NCBI RefSeq assembly: GCF_025151045.1 | Contig: NZ_CP102285.1 | Location: forward strand, 2,976,001-3,040,000 | Length of the DNA: 64,000 nucleotides | Origin: Parabacteroides johnsonii DSM 18315 | GTDB lineage: Bacteria; Bacteroidota; Bacteroidia; Bacteroidales; Tannerellaceae | Direction of reading: 5' to 3' | Shown: positions 23,415-31,140 of the stretch, one piece after another | Numbering within the stretch: position 1 is the stretch's first letter | Layout: each line of letters starts with the position of its first letter | Position numbers and translations under genes: made by a program | The notes under the pieces: generated by a model | Database searches by the model: none | Seen by the model: the letters and a program-made list of their open reading frames with translations, nothing else | What the model was told of the DNA's origin: nothing

Positions 23415-24647
23415 CTAACCGTAATCGTCATTTGTAGAGGATACCGGGACTGGCTTTATTCTGTACCCATATACCGAATAATTCTGTTTGTTGATGCGTT
23501 TCTGTACCCGTTTGAACCCGGCTTTACGCAACGCTTCCCCCAGCCGTTTTTCAGATAGCTGCATGGCGCATATATCCCGTAAACGTGCCAGTATTTGCGC
23601 TGTTGTCATAAAAAAATGGGGTTCTTCTTCCTCTGTTGGCTTCTCAAAATATTGCGTCAGCATTTCAAACTCGATTGTCTGCACCTCAAATTCCGCATTG
23701 TTCAGGTGCAGTTCTCCAATCTCCGCATCATTGAACCAGTAGCGCACGCCCTGACGGTACAGGTACATGATTTCGGAATAGACGTTATCCATGTGAATAC
23801 TTTCTGCCGTGGGCTTGTCTATGTGCAGCACCTCGAACGGCAAAAAACGCCTGCTGCCTGTCGGGTCGGTCAGGAACTCGTTGCCGTTCACCGAAGCCAT
23901 GAAGCTGGCGAGGTGGGGGTATTCCTCTATGTAAACGTCATACGGTCTGCGGTATTTCACCGCCGGGGTGGTGATAAGGTTCTTCAATGCGTTCTCGTTT
24001 TGCTTGTTGAGTTCCTTTAGCTGGTCGTCAATGTTGATGAACAGGTATTCGGCTATCAGTGTCAGGGTGTCTTTGCCCTGCGGGTCTATCTTTCCAGTGA
24101 ACAGGTAATTCTTAAGCGGTGTCGGGCAAAGGTTGTCCAGCCACCACGATTTGAACTGTCCCTGCTTGTCCCCTGTCAATACCAGACAGGTATGGTTCTG
24201 ACACCCCGTGTCGTTCATGGCGTTGGCTACCACACCGATAAGCCATTTCGTGAAATATTCCTCCCATTTGCCGGGGTTGGCTACCTGTACCGTGTTCAGG
24301 AGCCTGCCGATATGCCCGTGTTCGGCTGGATTCAGTAAGGGCAGGGCGTTGAAGTATTCCCGTATGGGATGTACCTTTCTTGCGAAATCGCTTTCCAGTA
24401 TGGTACGGATGTTCTCGGCAGAGCTGACGATACCAGCGGTTGCGTCCAGCCTGCGCCTGAACGAGTTCAGAACGAATTTTGTAACGGGCTGGTACAAGCC
24501 CGAAGAACTTGCAGCCCGGTATTCCGTCCGGCTCTTTACGGTATTGAACCGGAAATCGTACAGGACGTTTAACAGGCTTTCAATGCGCTCGTTCTTTGAC
24601 TGCCAGCCCTCGATATGCCGTGTTTCATCACTTCTTTTCTTTTTCAT
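23415..24647 (-). CDS. VirE/VapE-like replicative helicase-type protein
   Basis: 410 residues from MKKKRSDET. Similar to virulence-associated E (VirE) proteins of mobile elements: RRxLDATAGIVSSAENIRTI, CLVLTGDKQGQFKSWWLDNL as a degenerate Walker A, INIDDQLKEL as the Walker B-like acidic motif, then SVNGNEFLTDPTGSRRFLPFEV, which is characteristic. Likely a replication helicase paired with the primase. Starts within the 3' end of the HTH gene (20-nt overlap). Confidence 0.8.
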   Translation of the reverse strand: MKKKRSDETRHIEGWQSKNERIESLLNVLYDFRFNTVKSRTEYRAASSSGLYQPVTKFVLNSFRRRLDATAGIVSSAENIRTILESDFARKVHPIREYFNALPLLNPAEHGHIGRLLNTVQVANPGKWEEYFTKWLIGVVANAMNDTGCQNHTCLVLTGDKQGQFKSWWLDNLCPTPLKNYLFTGKIDPQGKDTLTLIAEYLFINIDDQLKELNKQNENALKNLITTPAVKYRRPYDVYIEEYPHLASFMASVNGNEFLTDPTGSRRFLPFEVLHIDKPTAESIHMDNVYSEIMYLYRQGVRYWFNDAEIGELHLNNAEFEVQTIEFEMLTQYFEKPTEEEEPHFFMTTAQILARLRDICAMQLSEKRLGEALRKAGFKRVQKRINKQNYSVYGYRIKPVPVSSTNDDYG

Positions 24648-24936
24648 CGGGAAGTCTGTTAGAAGCCGGGACATACTGCTGCTGCATCCACTTTTTTAGT
24701 TCCTCCATGTCGAAACGCAGGGTACGCCCACGCTTGACACACGGTATCAGTCCCTTGCTGGCTAAGTGGTACAGGTAATTGACCGAATACCCGGTTATGC
24801 CGCTGGCAACGGATATTTTGACTAACACAGGCTCTTTTCCGTCCTGCCGTTTTTCGGGCTGTGCGCCCATGACCGGGGCAATCATCTTTTCGATGTTCTC
24901 CAGCCGTTTGAAAATTTCTTCGAAAGGATTATTCAT
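24628..24936 (-). CDS. Helix-turn-helix (excisionase-type) protein
   Basis: 102 residues. VKISVASGITGYSVNYLYHLASKGLIPCVKRGRTLRFDMEELKKWM is an Xis/AlpA-type winged-helix domain in the C-terminal half. First gene of the minus-strand replication operon (HTH, VirE-like, primase), so it may regulate copy number or excision. Confidence 0.75.
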   Translation of the reverse strand: MNNPFEEIFKRLENIEKMIAPVMGAQPEKRQDGKEPVLVKISVASGITGYSVNYLYHLASKGLIPCVKRGRTLRFDMEELKKWMQQQYVPASNRLPDEKEKK

Positions 24937-25218
24937 AGGTGCTTGTTTTTTGAATTAGCACCACAAATAAAATAAGAAAAATCGGTAAAAAACAAAGCGT
25001 CAGCCGTTTGGAATCGCTTTGCTTCGCTCTGCACCAAATTAATGTCGGCAAATAGAAAACGGCTTTGTGTTTATTACCTTACTTATTTAGAAAGTGGGGG
25101 AAACCGGGATTTCTGTTCTCTTATTGTTTCTTTCCTGTTCGCTTGGGGCAGTGGTGGACATTTTCAGACACGCAAGGTCATTTGAGGACAGAGCGGAACA
25201 ACCTATTATTCAGCCTTA
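24937..25218. other. Divergent intergenic region
   Basis: Separates the minus-strand replication operon from the plus-strand HTH pair. The long upstream extension of the ORF at 25094 is not supported as coding. Only the plus-strand promoter box at 25219 is clear. Confidence 0.4.
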
Positions 25219-25226
25219 TATATTTG
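25219..25226 (+). promoter_or_regulatory. -7 box of the HTH pair
   Basis: TATATTTG fits TAnnTTTG, 47 bp before the ATG at 25274. Confidence 0.5.
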
Positions 25227-25273
25227 CACCAGTGAAGAAAAACGGAGTATTGACAAGAATAAATGTATCAGTT

Positions 25274-25561
25274 ATGGAAATAGTGACGATTGAAAAGAGA
25301 ACCTTTGAACTTTGGAAACAGAGGTTTGAAAATTTTGTGGGACGTGTGGATGCGCTCTGCGTGCCTTTACGCAGGAAGCGTGACAAGTGGCTGGATAACT
25401 GCGAGACCTGCCGTCTGCTGAACGTTTCAGCCCGGACGATGCAGACCTACCGTGATACGGGGAAACTGCCTTATTCGCAGATTAACAATAAGATTTACTA
25501 CAAGGCTTCGGACGTGGAAACATTTCTGCTTAGCCAAGTAAGGGACAATTCTAAAAAGTAG
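25274..25561 (+). CDS. Helix-turn-helix protein (MEIVTIEKRTF type)
   Basis: 95 residues from the ATG at 25274, chosen by alignment with the start of 13434-13748. DNA-binding part: LDNCETCRLLNVSARTMQTYRDTGKLPYSQINNKIYYKASDV. First of a pair with the next gene, 4 nt away, repeating the HTH pairs of element B. Confidence 0.8.
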   Translation: MEIVTIEKRTFELWKQRFENFVGRVDALCVPLRRKRDKWLDNCETCRLLNVSARTMQTYRDTGKLPYSQINNKIYYKASDVETFLLSQVRDNSKK

Positions 25562-25565
25562 GCGT

Positions 25566-25847
25566 ATGGATTTGATAACGAAAGATTCCGATACTACGCT
25601 GGTACTGTTTTCCTCCCTTGACAGGGTGCTGGAAAACGTGGAGTACGTGGTAATGAACTATCGCCCTGTATTGAACGGTGAACACTATCTGACGGGCGAG
25701 GAAGTGTGCAAACGGCTTTGCATCAGCAAACGGACGTTACAGGATTACAGGGACACGGGACTGTTGGGATATGTGCAGCTTCCGGGAAAAATCATCTACC
25801 GGGAAAGTGACATCATGGATTTGTTGGAAAAGTTCTATCAGAAATGA
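25566..25847 (+). CDS. Helix-turn-helix protein (second of a pair)
   Basis: 93 residues. LTGEEVCKRLCISKRTLQDYRDTGLLGYVQLPGKIIYRESDI is the winged-helix region, and the N-terminus (FSSLDRVLENVEYVVMNYRPVLNGEHYL) matches 14110 and 14966. A strong terminator follows. Confidence 0.8.
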   Translation: MDLITKDSDTTLVLFSSLDRVLENVEYVVMNYRPVLNGEHYLTGEEVCKRLCISKRTLQDYRDTGLLGYVQLPGKIIYRESDIMDLLEKFYQK

Positions 25848-25929
25848 AATCTTGAAAACATGGAATCTTGTTTTATTGCTTTCTTGAAAGATTGAAATAT
25901 AGCTGTCTTGTTTTCTATATTGTTTGGTT

Positions 25930-25980
25930 GAAAGCCAGCAATCACAGTTTTCAAGAAACCGTGATTGCTGGCTCTTTTGA
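25930..25980 (+). terminator. Intrinsic terminator after the HTH pair
   Basis: GCCAGCAATCAC (25934-25945) pairs perfectly with GTGATTGCTGGC (25961-25972), with further pairing inside the loop and a T run at 25974-25978. Also placed to stop minus-strand readthrough toward it. Confidence 0.8.
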
Positions 25981-26005
25981 TTTTTATTTAATGGATTTCT
26001 CTGTG

Positions 26006-26929
26006 CTATATGTTAAATACAGAAGAACCATTAGTTTGTATTACATATTCAAAAGTGATTTCATCGTTATAATCTCCTCGCTTGTCGTCTTTTAATGCAA
26101 GAATTTTTATTGCAGCATAAAATCCATTTATATTTTGTAACACGACAATTTGGTTAATAATTGGAGTCCTAATTCTTGATGAACTATCATATATGCGAGC
26201 ATCAGCTATTTGGTTAATATCCGATAAATCTTTAACTAAGGCAACTGTTGATACACTTGCGGAATCGTTGTATATGTGAATACTTCTATTGCTTGCTTTA
26301 GAAAAGCATAATTCAAACATTAATTCATTTTGACCAATACAATATCGTCCATTGTTATTTGAATAATCAAAAGTTACAAGTCCTTTTACCGCCGGAGAAA
26401 CGTATTTCTCATTTGAGGGTATAAATCTTTGTTTTGCAAAATCTTTTATATTCTTAAATGGATTTTTTCCAATAGGAGGAATAGGTAATACTGGTTCATC
26501 AAGAATATCTCTTAATAATTCTTCATATTTTGATTCATATAGATTAGAATCATTGAAATCAATATATTGTCTTCCACCTAAGAATATAGGAACTTTTTTA
26601 GTTGTATCATTGTTTCTAATAAGTGGGATAACCCAATTTGAATTTTGGTCTTGAATGTACTCTGCTGATATTATCTGTTTTTCATATCCAGCTCCACCTT
26701 TACCCTCATTGGCTTTTGTTACATATTTTTCTGAACATATACAGATTACTCTTTGTGATTTAGAAAGTCCTTGTTCCATAAATGCAGCCAAATCGCTACC
26801 TAATTTTAAATTCCATCTATCTAAGATTATATCAACTCCATTTGAACGTAATCTTATAGCAAGTTGTAGAACCCACTCTTTATGCTCTTCATTGTCATGT
26901 GAGTAAGATACAAAAACTTTTGGTATCAT
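26006..26929 (-). CDS. SEFIR/TIR-like domain protein, candidate defence effector
   Basis: 307 residues. Residues 1 to about 150 are a SEFIR domain: KVFVSYSHDNEEHKEWVLQLAIRLRSNGVDIILDRWNLK, then FMEQGLSKSQRVICICSEKY. The C-terminal half (about 165-307), predicted beta-rich (LVTFDYSNNNGRYCIGQNELMFELCF), is unrecognised and may be a sensor. Bacterial TIR/SEFIR proteins often act as NAD-targeting anti-phage effectors; here this is inference. It is a single AT-rich gene beside the integrase, a common cargo position. Confidence 0.8.
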   Translation of the reverse strand: MIPKVFVSYSHDNEEHKEWVLQLAIRLRSNGVDIILDRWNLKLGSDLAAFMEQGLSKSQRVICICSEKYVTKANEGKGGAGYEKQIISAEYIQDQNSNWVIPLIRNNDTTKKVPIFLGGRQYIDFNDSNLYESKYEELLRDILDEPVLPIPPIGKNPFKNIKDFAKQRFIPSNEKYVSPAVKGLVTFDYSNNNGRYCIGQNELMFELCFSKASNRSIHIYNDSASVSTVALVKDLSDINQIADARIYDSSSRIRTPIINQIVVLQNINGFYAAIKILALKDDKRGDYNDEITFEYVIQTNGSSVFNI

Positions 26930-27025
26930 AGTTCCCTTTTATTTGATTGATTTACACAAAAATAAAATATAAAACTAATATGAGCAAATTTTAGAAACCA
27001 AACTTTATACGCTAATATAGAATCT

Positions 27026-28246
27026 TTAATTCTTTGAAATTTTAGATTCCACTATCTGCATATCCCTTAATATTGTTTGGTCTAATACCTTTGCGTAGTG
27101 CTGTGTCATTCGGGTGGATGAATGCCCCAGCATTTTAGCCACGTTCGGCAGTGACACGTTGTTAGCCAGTGCGATAACCGATGCGAAACTGTGGCGGGCT
27201 GTGTGCGTGGTCAGGTTCTTTTTGATTCCACACAGGTCGGCAATCTCTTTCAGGTAACTGTTCATCTTCTGATTGCAGGGAACAGGCAACAAAGTTCCTT
27301 TATCCATGCAGTAGGGGTTATCCTTATATTTTTCAAGTATCTGTTTGGGAATGCTCAAAAGCGGGATGTTACAAAGGTTGTTTGTTTTTTCGCGGGGTTT
27401 CACTATCCACAGGTTGCCGTTGCTGTCCTCTGAAATATGTTCGGGGCGCAGATTATACACGTCTATGAATGCCAGCCCGGTATATACGCAAAAGATAAAA
27501 ACATCCCGTACCAGTTCCAGCCGTTCAATCCTGAACTCTTTCTGCCATATCCGGTTAATCTCGGCTTGGCTTAGGAACTGTTTGTTTACCTCTACCTCGT
27601 GAAACTTGATTCCGGCAAACGGGTTCTTTGTCAGCCACTCGTTGGCAATGGCAAGGTTTATCACTTTCTTGAAGCATTTCATGTACCGGATAACGGTGTT
27701 CTGTGCGCAATGTTTCTCCGTCTTTAGGTATAAATCGAATTTACGCACCAGTTCTCCGTTTACCTCACGCAACAGCATATCATCTACCTTGTAGTCACGT
27801 CTAACCAGTTCCATGAGATATTTAAGGCAGTTATCGTAACGTCTTACGGTGATGTCGGCATAGTCCGTCCCGATTAGCTTCCGGCAGTTGTCGTTATGCT
27901 CCTTGAACACATTGTATAATGTCTTGAAAGTCTCGTCCTTTCCCTGATAGCGGTTCACTATGGCACGTGCGGAGATAATCTTTCCCTCCAGTTCCAAGTC
28001 TTGGTAAATCTGATAGAATTTTACACGCAGGGCGTCAATGTAATGGTTAAGTTCCACGGAGTTTCGGTCTTTGCCTGTCGATTTCTCTTTTTCCTGCGAC
28101 CAAAGTGGGACTTTTACGCTCCGCTTTAGTTGAAGTTCCACGTATAGGCGGTCATAAGTGACACGCACACGCACGGGTGCTTCCCCGTTTTTTAACAGTT
28201 TGCTACGCTTGATGAAGAACAACACGCTGAATCTTTTTCTTTCCAT
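27026..28246 (-). CDS. Tyrosine recombinase/integrase of element A
   Basis: 406 residues from MERKRFSVLFFIKR; the ATG at 28255 is less likely by alignment. Catalytic ARHSF and LGHSSTRMTQHYAK with the active tyrosine are present; the first arginine position reads YTGLAFIDV. Highly similar to the element B integrase, consistent with both using the tRNA-Phe 3' end. The att core lies 250 bp upstream of its start. Confidence 0.95.
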   Translation of the reverse strand: MERKRFSVLFFIKRSKLLKNGEAPVRVRVTYDRLYVELQLKRSVKVPLWSQEKEKSTGKDRNSVELNHYIDALRVKFYQIYQDLELEGKIISARAIVNRYQGKDETFKTLYNVFKEHNDNCRKLIGTDYADITVRRYDNCLKYLMELVRRDYKVDDMLLREVNGELVRKFDLYLKTEKHCAQNTVIRYMKCFKKVINLAIANEWLTKNPFAGIKFHEVEVNKQFLSQAEINRIWQKEFRIERLELVRDVFIFCVYTGLAFIDVYNLRPEHISEDSNGNLWIVKPREKTNNLCNIPLLSIPKQILEKYKDNPYCMDKGTLLPVPCNQKMNSYLKEIADLCGIKKNLTTHTARHSFASVIALANNVSLPNVAKMLGHSSTRMTQHYAKVLDQTILRDMQIVESKISKN

Positions 28247-28374
28247 ACGGCTCAATTTTTAATGATACAAAGTTAGGAAATCGAACCGAGAACCCTGTTA
28301 TGTAAAATAGCGCAACAAGCTGTAAAAGAATGAAGTAAACACCTCGCAGTGGAACATTTCGGGCTTTTAAAACC

Positions 28375-28390
28375 AGTCCCTTGAATAAGG
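28375..28390. repeat. Subterminal 16-bp direct repeat, right copy
   Basis: AGTCCCTTGAATAAGG, identical to 16871-16886. Confidence 0.6.
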
Positions 28391-28436
28391 ACGTATAGTT
28401 TGCTCCAATCCCACTAATTTTACCTATTTTTGGAAA

Positions 28437-28480
28437 AGAAAAATCCCCGAATTTCTTTGAAATTCAGGGATTTACATCAT
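28437..28480 (-). terminator. Terminator of the tRNA-Phe gene
   Basis: AAATCCCCGAATTT (28441-28454) pairs with AAATTCAGGGATTT (28460-28473) and gives a U-tract on the minus strand. Similar hairpins stand before the other two att cores, so this segment appears to be carried by the elements. Confidence 0.65.
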
Positions 28481-28492
28481 TTTTCTTTCTTA

Positions 28493-28509
28493 AAAAGTGG
28501 TGCCACCAG
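28493..28509. repeat. Attachment-site core in the tRNA-Phe 3' end
   Basis: AAAAGTGGTGCCACCAG. Overlaps the acceptor stem, discriminator and last T-stem bases of tRNA-Phe. Right end of the tandem array. Confidence 0.85.
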
Positions 28510-28570
28510 GAATCGAACCGGGGACACAAGGATTTTCAGTCCTTTGCTCTACCAACTGAGCTATGGCACC
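28498..28570 (-). tRNA. tRNA-Phe (anticodon GAA)
   Basis: 73 nt, no encoded CCA. Acceptor GGTGCCA pairs with TGGCACC, with discriminator A. D-arm GCTC/GAGC, anticodon stem AAGGA/TCCTT with loop CTGAAAA (GAA), T-loop TTCGATT. The T-stem reads CCCGG against CCTGG and so has one C-T mismatch. The 3' end is the integration target of the elements to the left. Confidence 0.95.
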
Positions 28571-28590
28571 GTTGTTTTGTTTAACGGGTG

Positions 28591-28598
28591 CAAAGATA
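28591..28598 (-). promoter_or_regulatory. -7 promoter box of tRNA-Phe
   Basis: Minus-strand TATCTTTG, 20 bp before the tRNA 5' end, with a TTG-containing -33 region about 20 bp further upstream. Confidence 0.7.
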
Positions 28599-28648
28599 TG
28601 GATCTTTTTTGAATCTTGCAATAGGTGGAGTCGCTTTTTATTGAATTT

Positions 28649-29680
28649 TTATTCCTCCAAAGAATTCCAACCTTGTGCTTTTAGTTCGACTTCGCCTCCA
28701 TCACGGCCTACCAGGTAGTTACCGAGATCTGGTTTTGTAATATGACCGATTATTTTAACACCTTTCATTTCAGATACTTTGTCATGATCGATGAGAGGAA
28801 CAGTGAAAAGTAGTTCATAGTCTTCACCACCATTTAAAGCTGCGGTTACCAAGTTCATATTAAATTGTTCAGCCATTGCAGCTGTTTGATAATCGATAGG
28901 AATTCTATCTTCATATACACGACATCCGACATTACTTTCTTTTGAAATGTGTAAAAGTTCGGAAGAAAGACCGTCTGATATATCCATCATTGCTGTTGGG
29001 ATAATCCCTGCATAACGAAGCATCTCGATAATATCTTTACGTGCTTCCGGTTTTAACTGGCGTTCCAATAGATATTCTTTGCCTGTAAAATCTGGAGTGA
29101 AATCTTTTTCACCTTTAAATATCCGTTTTTCTCGTTCTAATAATTGTAATCCCATATAAGCAGCTCCTAAATCACCGGAAACACATATCAAATCCGTTTC
29201 CTGGGCTCCACTGCGAAGAACAACTTTGTCTTTTTCTCCTTCCCCTATGCAAGTGATACTGATGCAAAGTCCTGTTAAAGAAGCAGAAGTATCTCCTCCG
29301 ACAATGTCAACTCCATACACATCACAGGCCAGCTTTAGCCCAGCATAAAAATCTTCTACATCTTCAACAGAAAAACGTTTGGAGATGCCAAGTGATACAG
29401 TGATCTGCTTAGGCAGACCGTTCATTGCATAAATATCGGAAAAATTTACAACAGCCGATTTATATCCGAGATGTTTTAGAGGTACGTAAGTCAAGTCGAA
29501 ATGAATACCTTCCAATAATAGATCGGTGGTAACAAGCACTTGTTTATTCTCATAGGAGAGGATTGCAGCATCATCGCCTACGCCCTTTATCGTACTATTG
29601 TTCTTTATTTCAATTCTATTAGTCAGATGACGAATCAAACCGAATTCGCCTAATGTTGATATTTCTGTCCTATTACTCAT
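28649..29680 (-). CDS. thiL: Thiamine-monophosphate kinase
   Basis: 343 residues. Phosphorylates thiamine phosphate to the active diphosphate in the cytoplasm. Motifs of the AIR-synthase/ThiL fold: GVGDDAAIL near residue 36, VGGDTSAS, ISCIGEG-type strands and a late MDISDGLSSELLHI. Its start overlaps the end of lpxK by 8 nt, a two-gene operon though functionally unrelated. Typical family length. Confidence 0.9.
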   Translation of the reverse strand: MSNRTEISTLGEFGLIRHLTNRIEIKNNSTIKGVGDDAAILSYENKQVLVTTDLLLEGIHFDLTYVPLKHLGYKSAVVNFSDIYAMNGLPKQITVSLGISKRFSVEDVEDFYAGLKLACDVYGVDIVGGDTSASLTGLCISITCIGEGEKDKVVLRSGAQETDLICVSGDLGAAYMGLQLLEREKRIFKGEKDFTPDFTGKEYLLERQLKPEARKDIIEMLRYAGIIPTAMMDISDGLSSELLHISKESNVGCRVYEDRIPIDYQTAAMAEQFNMNLVTAALNGGEDYELLFTVPLIDHDKVSEMKGVKIIGHITKPDLGNYLVGRDGGEVELKAQGWNSLEE

Positions 29681-30785
29681 ATTTGTTTTGTAAAATATTA
29701 TTTTTGGGGAATGTGATAATATGTTTTTTTATTGTCTCATCAAAACTCTGCCCATTGCAAAACTGGATTACAATCGGTAGATAATATAAAAAATTCTTCC
29801 AACTTTCCGGAACAAGAGGATTGTTTTTTAAACGTGCTGCATCTTTTTCTGTTACTAAAATTAGTTTTCCCGGTGAAGTCATCTTTTCGAATGCCACCTC
29901 CAATTTTTTGAAATCTGATTTGCTAAATGTATGATGATCGGGAAAAACCATCGGTACCACTTTGTTTGAATACTTTTCTGCCTCACGAATAAATGGAGCG
30001 GGAACTGCAATACCCGATATCAATAAAATATCATCTTCTTTTCCTATATTTTTATGGTTTAAGAAACAAGCTTTCGAGGGGAATACAGGTTTGACTTTCC
30101 CATAAACGATGCTGGTAAAGAAAAGTAACTGATGAGCCCGCAACTTCATATTTTCTTCAATAATACGAAAATCGATCGGCTTCATATCTTCTTCGCATTT
30201 AGTAACAACCACTATATCTGTTCGGTTTATATTACTTATCGGTTCTCGCAGATATCCAGTAGGCATTAGTTTGTCATTGTAAAATAGACGGTGACAGTCA
30301 CTCAACACGATCGAAAGGGAGGGGGTCACATACCGATGTTGATATGCATCGTCTAACAGAATTACTTCAGGTTTATCTTTTTCAGGGAGGGACAAAAGAT
30401 TTTGAATCCCCCGGCGGCGATTAGTATCGACAGCAACAAGTATATCCGGAAATTTGTTTTTCATTTGAAAAGGTTCATCCCCGATCTCCCAACTGGAACT
30501 TTCTGAGTCAGCAAGAATAAACCCTGATGTTTTTCTTTTGTACCCTCGGCTTAATACTGCAATGCGATACTTGTCTTTCAGCAAGCGTATGATGTATTCT
30601 GTATGGGGAGTTTTCCCCGTTCCTCCTACAGATAAGTTCCCTATGCAAATTACAGGAATAGGGTATTGTTCGGAATGTAAAATACCCCAATCAAAAAGTC
30701 GATTTCGCAACCACACCCCAATTCCATATAAAAAGGAAAGAGGAGCCAGGCAGGAATAAAATTTTATTTTGTCATTTTTTTGCAT
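29673..30785 (-). CDS. lpxK: Tetraacyldisaccharide 4'-kinase
   Basis: 370 residues. Phosphorylates the lipid A disaccharide at the 4' position at the inner membrane. An N-terminal hydrophobic segment (LAPLSFLYGIGVWLRN) and the GNLSVGGTGKTPHTEYI P-loop near residues 48-63 are diagnostic, followed by DDAYQHRYV. Length matches Bacteroidales LpxK. Confidence 0.92.
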   Translation of the reverse strand: MQKNDKIKFYSCLAPLSFLYGIGVWLRNRLFDWGILHSEQYPIPVICIGNLSVGGTGKTPHTEYIIRLLKDKYRIAVLSRGYKRKTSGFILADSESSSWEIGDEPFQMKNKFPDILVAVDTNRRRGIQNLLSLPEKDKPEVILLDDAYQHRYVTPSLSIVLSDCHRLFYNDKLMPTGYLREPISNINRTDIVVVTKCEEDMKPIDFRIIEENMKLRAHQLLFFTSIVYGKVKPVFPSKACFLNHKNIGKEDDILLISGIAVPAPFIREAEKYSNKVVPMVFPDHHTFSKSDFKKLEVAFEKMTSPGKLILVTEKDAARLKNNPLVPESWKNFLYYLPIVIQFCNGQSFDETIKKHIITFPKNNILQNKYE

Positions 30786-30993
30786 GTAACTTCTTATCTG
30801 CTGACAAATATAGTTAACTTATCGGTGGGCTGTCAGTTTTTTATTTGTTTTTTGCCAAAAACAACTTAGATAGCCACTCGAGATCTGGGTGTAAGAGGCA
30901 CAGACATCCGGGTGTGGGAAAGATGCAGACCCGGGCCTTCGCGGATCCCTGCCGGAGATGAGGGGATGTTTATCTGCTATGTCAGGGACACTT

Positions 30994-31140
30994 TTATGCC
31001 CTGTTTTTACATCTTATCCAGCGGAAAAGGGCGTCTTTTTCGAAGGCAAAATCCATCGCGACCTTGTCTTTTCCCATGTGCCTGAAACGGCGGTAAGCCA
31101 TATTGGACTTCATCTGTCCGAAGACCACCTCCGGTTCAAC
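30994..31140 (-). pseudogene. IS1182-type transposase remnant, C-terminal end
   Basis: The minus strand reads [33 protein letters not shown] then diverges to a stop. The segment matches the conserved C-terminal block of IS1182-family transposases. Everything upstream is missing: the fragment begins exactly where the tRNA nucleotidyltransferase gene ends. Imperfect repeats at about 30886-30935 may be the old IS end. Confidence 0.7.

Larger units (their letters stand above)
16810..28509. mobile_element. Integrative mobilizable element A (about 11.7 kb) at tRNA-Phe
   Basis: Bounded by cores at 16793-16809 and 28493-28509, with its integrase next to the tRNA. Gene order: TetR, FabH-like cargo, RteC-like module, three mobilization genes, primase, VirE-like helicase, HTH proteins, SEFIR protein, integrase. 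The mobilization, primase and helicase block is GC-richer than the cargo, suggesting a backbone with later insertions. NBU-like in content; no type IV secretion genes. Confidence 0.85.

Noticed and set aside
25094-25273. N-terminal extension of the HTH protein at 25274
   Set aside because: Alignment with the paralogue at 13434 places the start at 25274, and the -7 box lies inside the extension.
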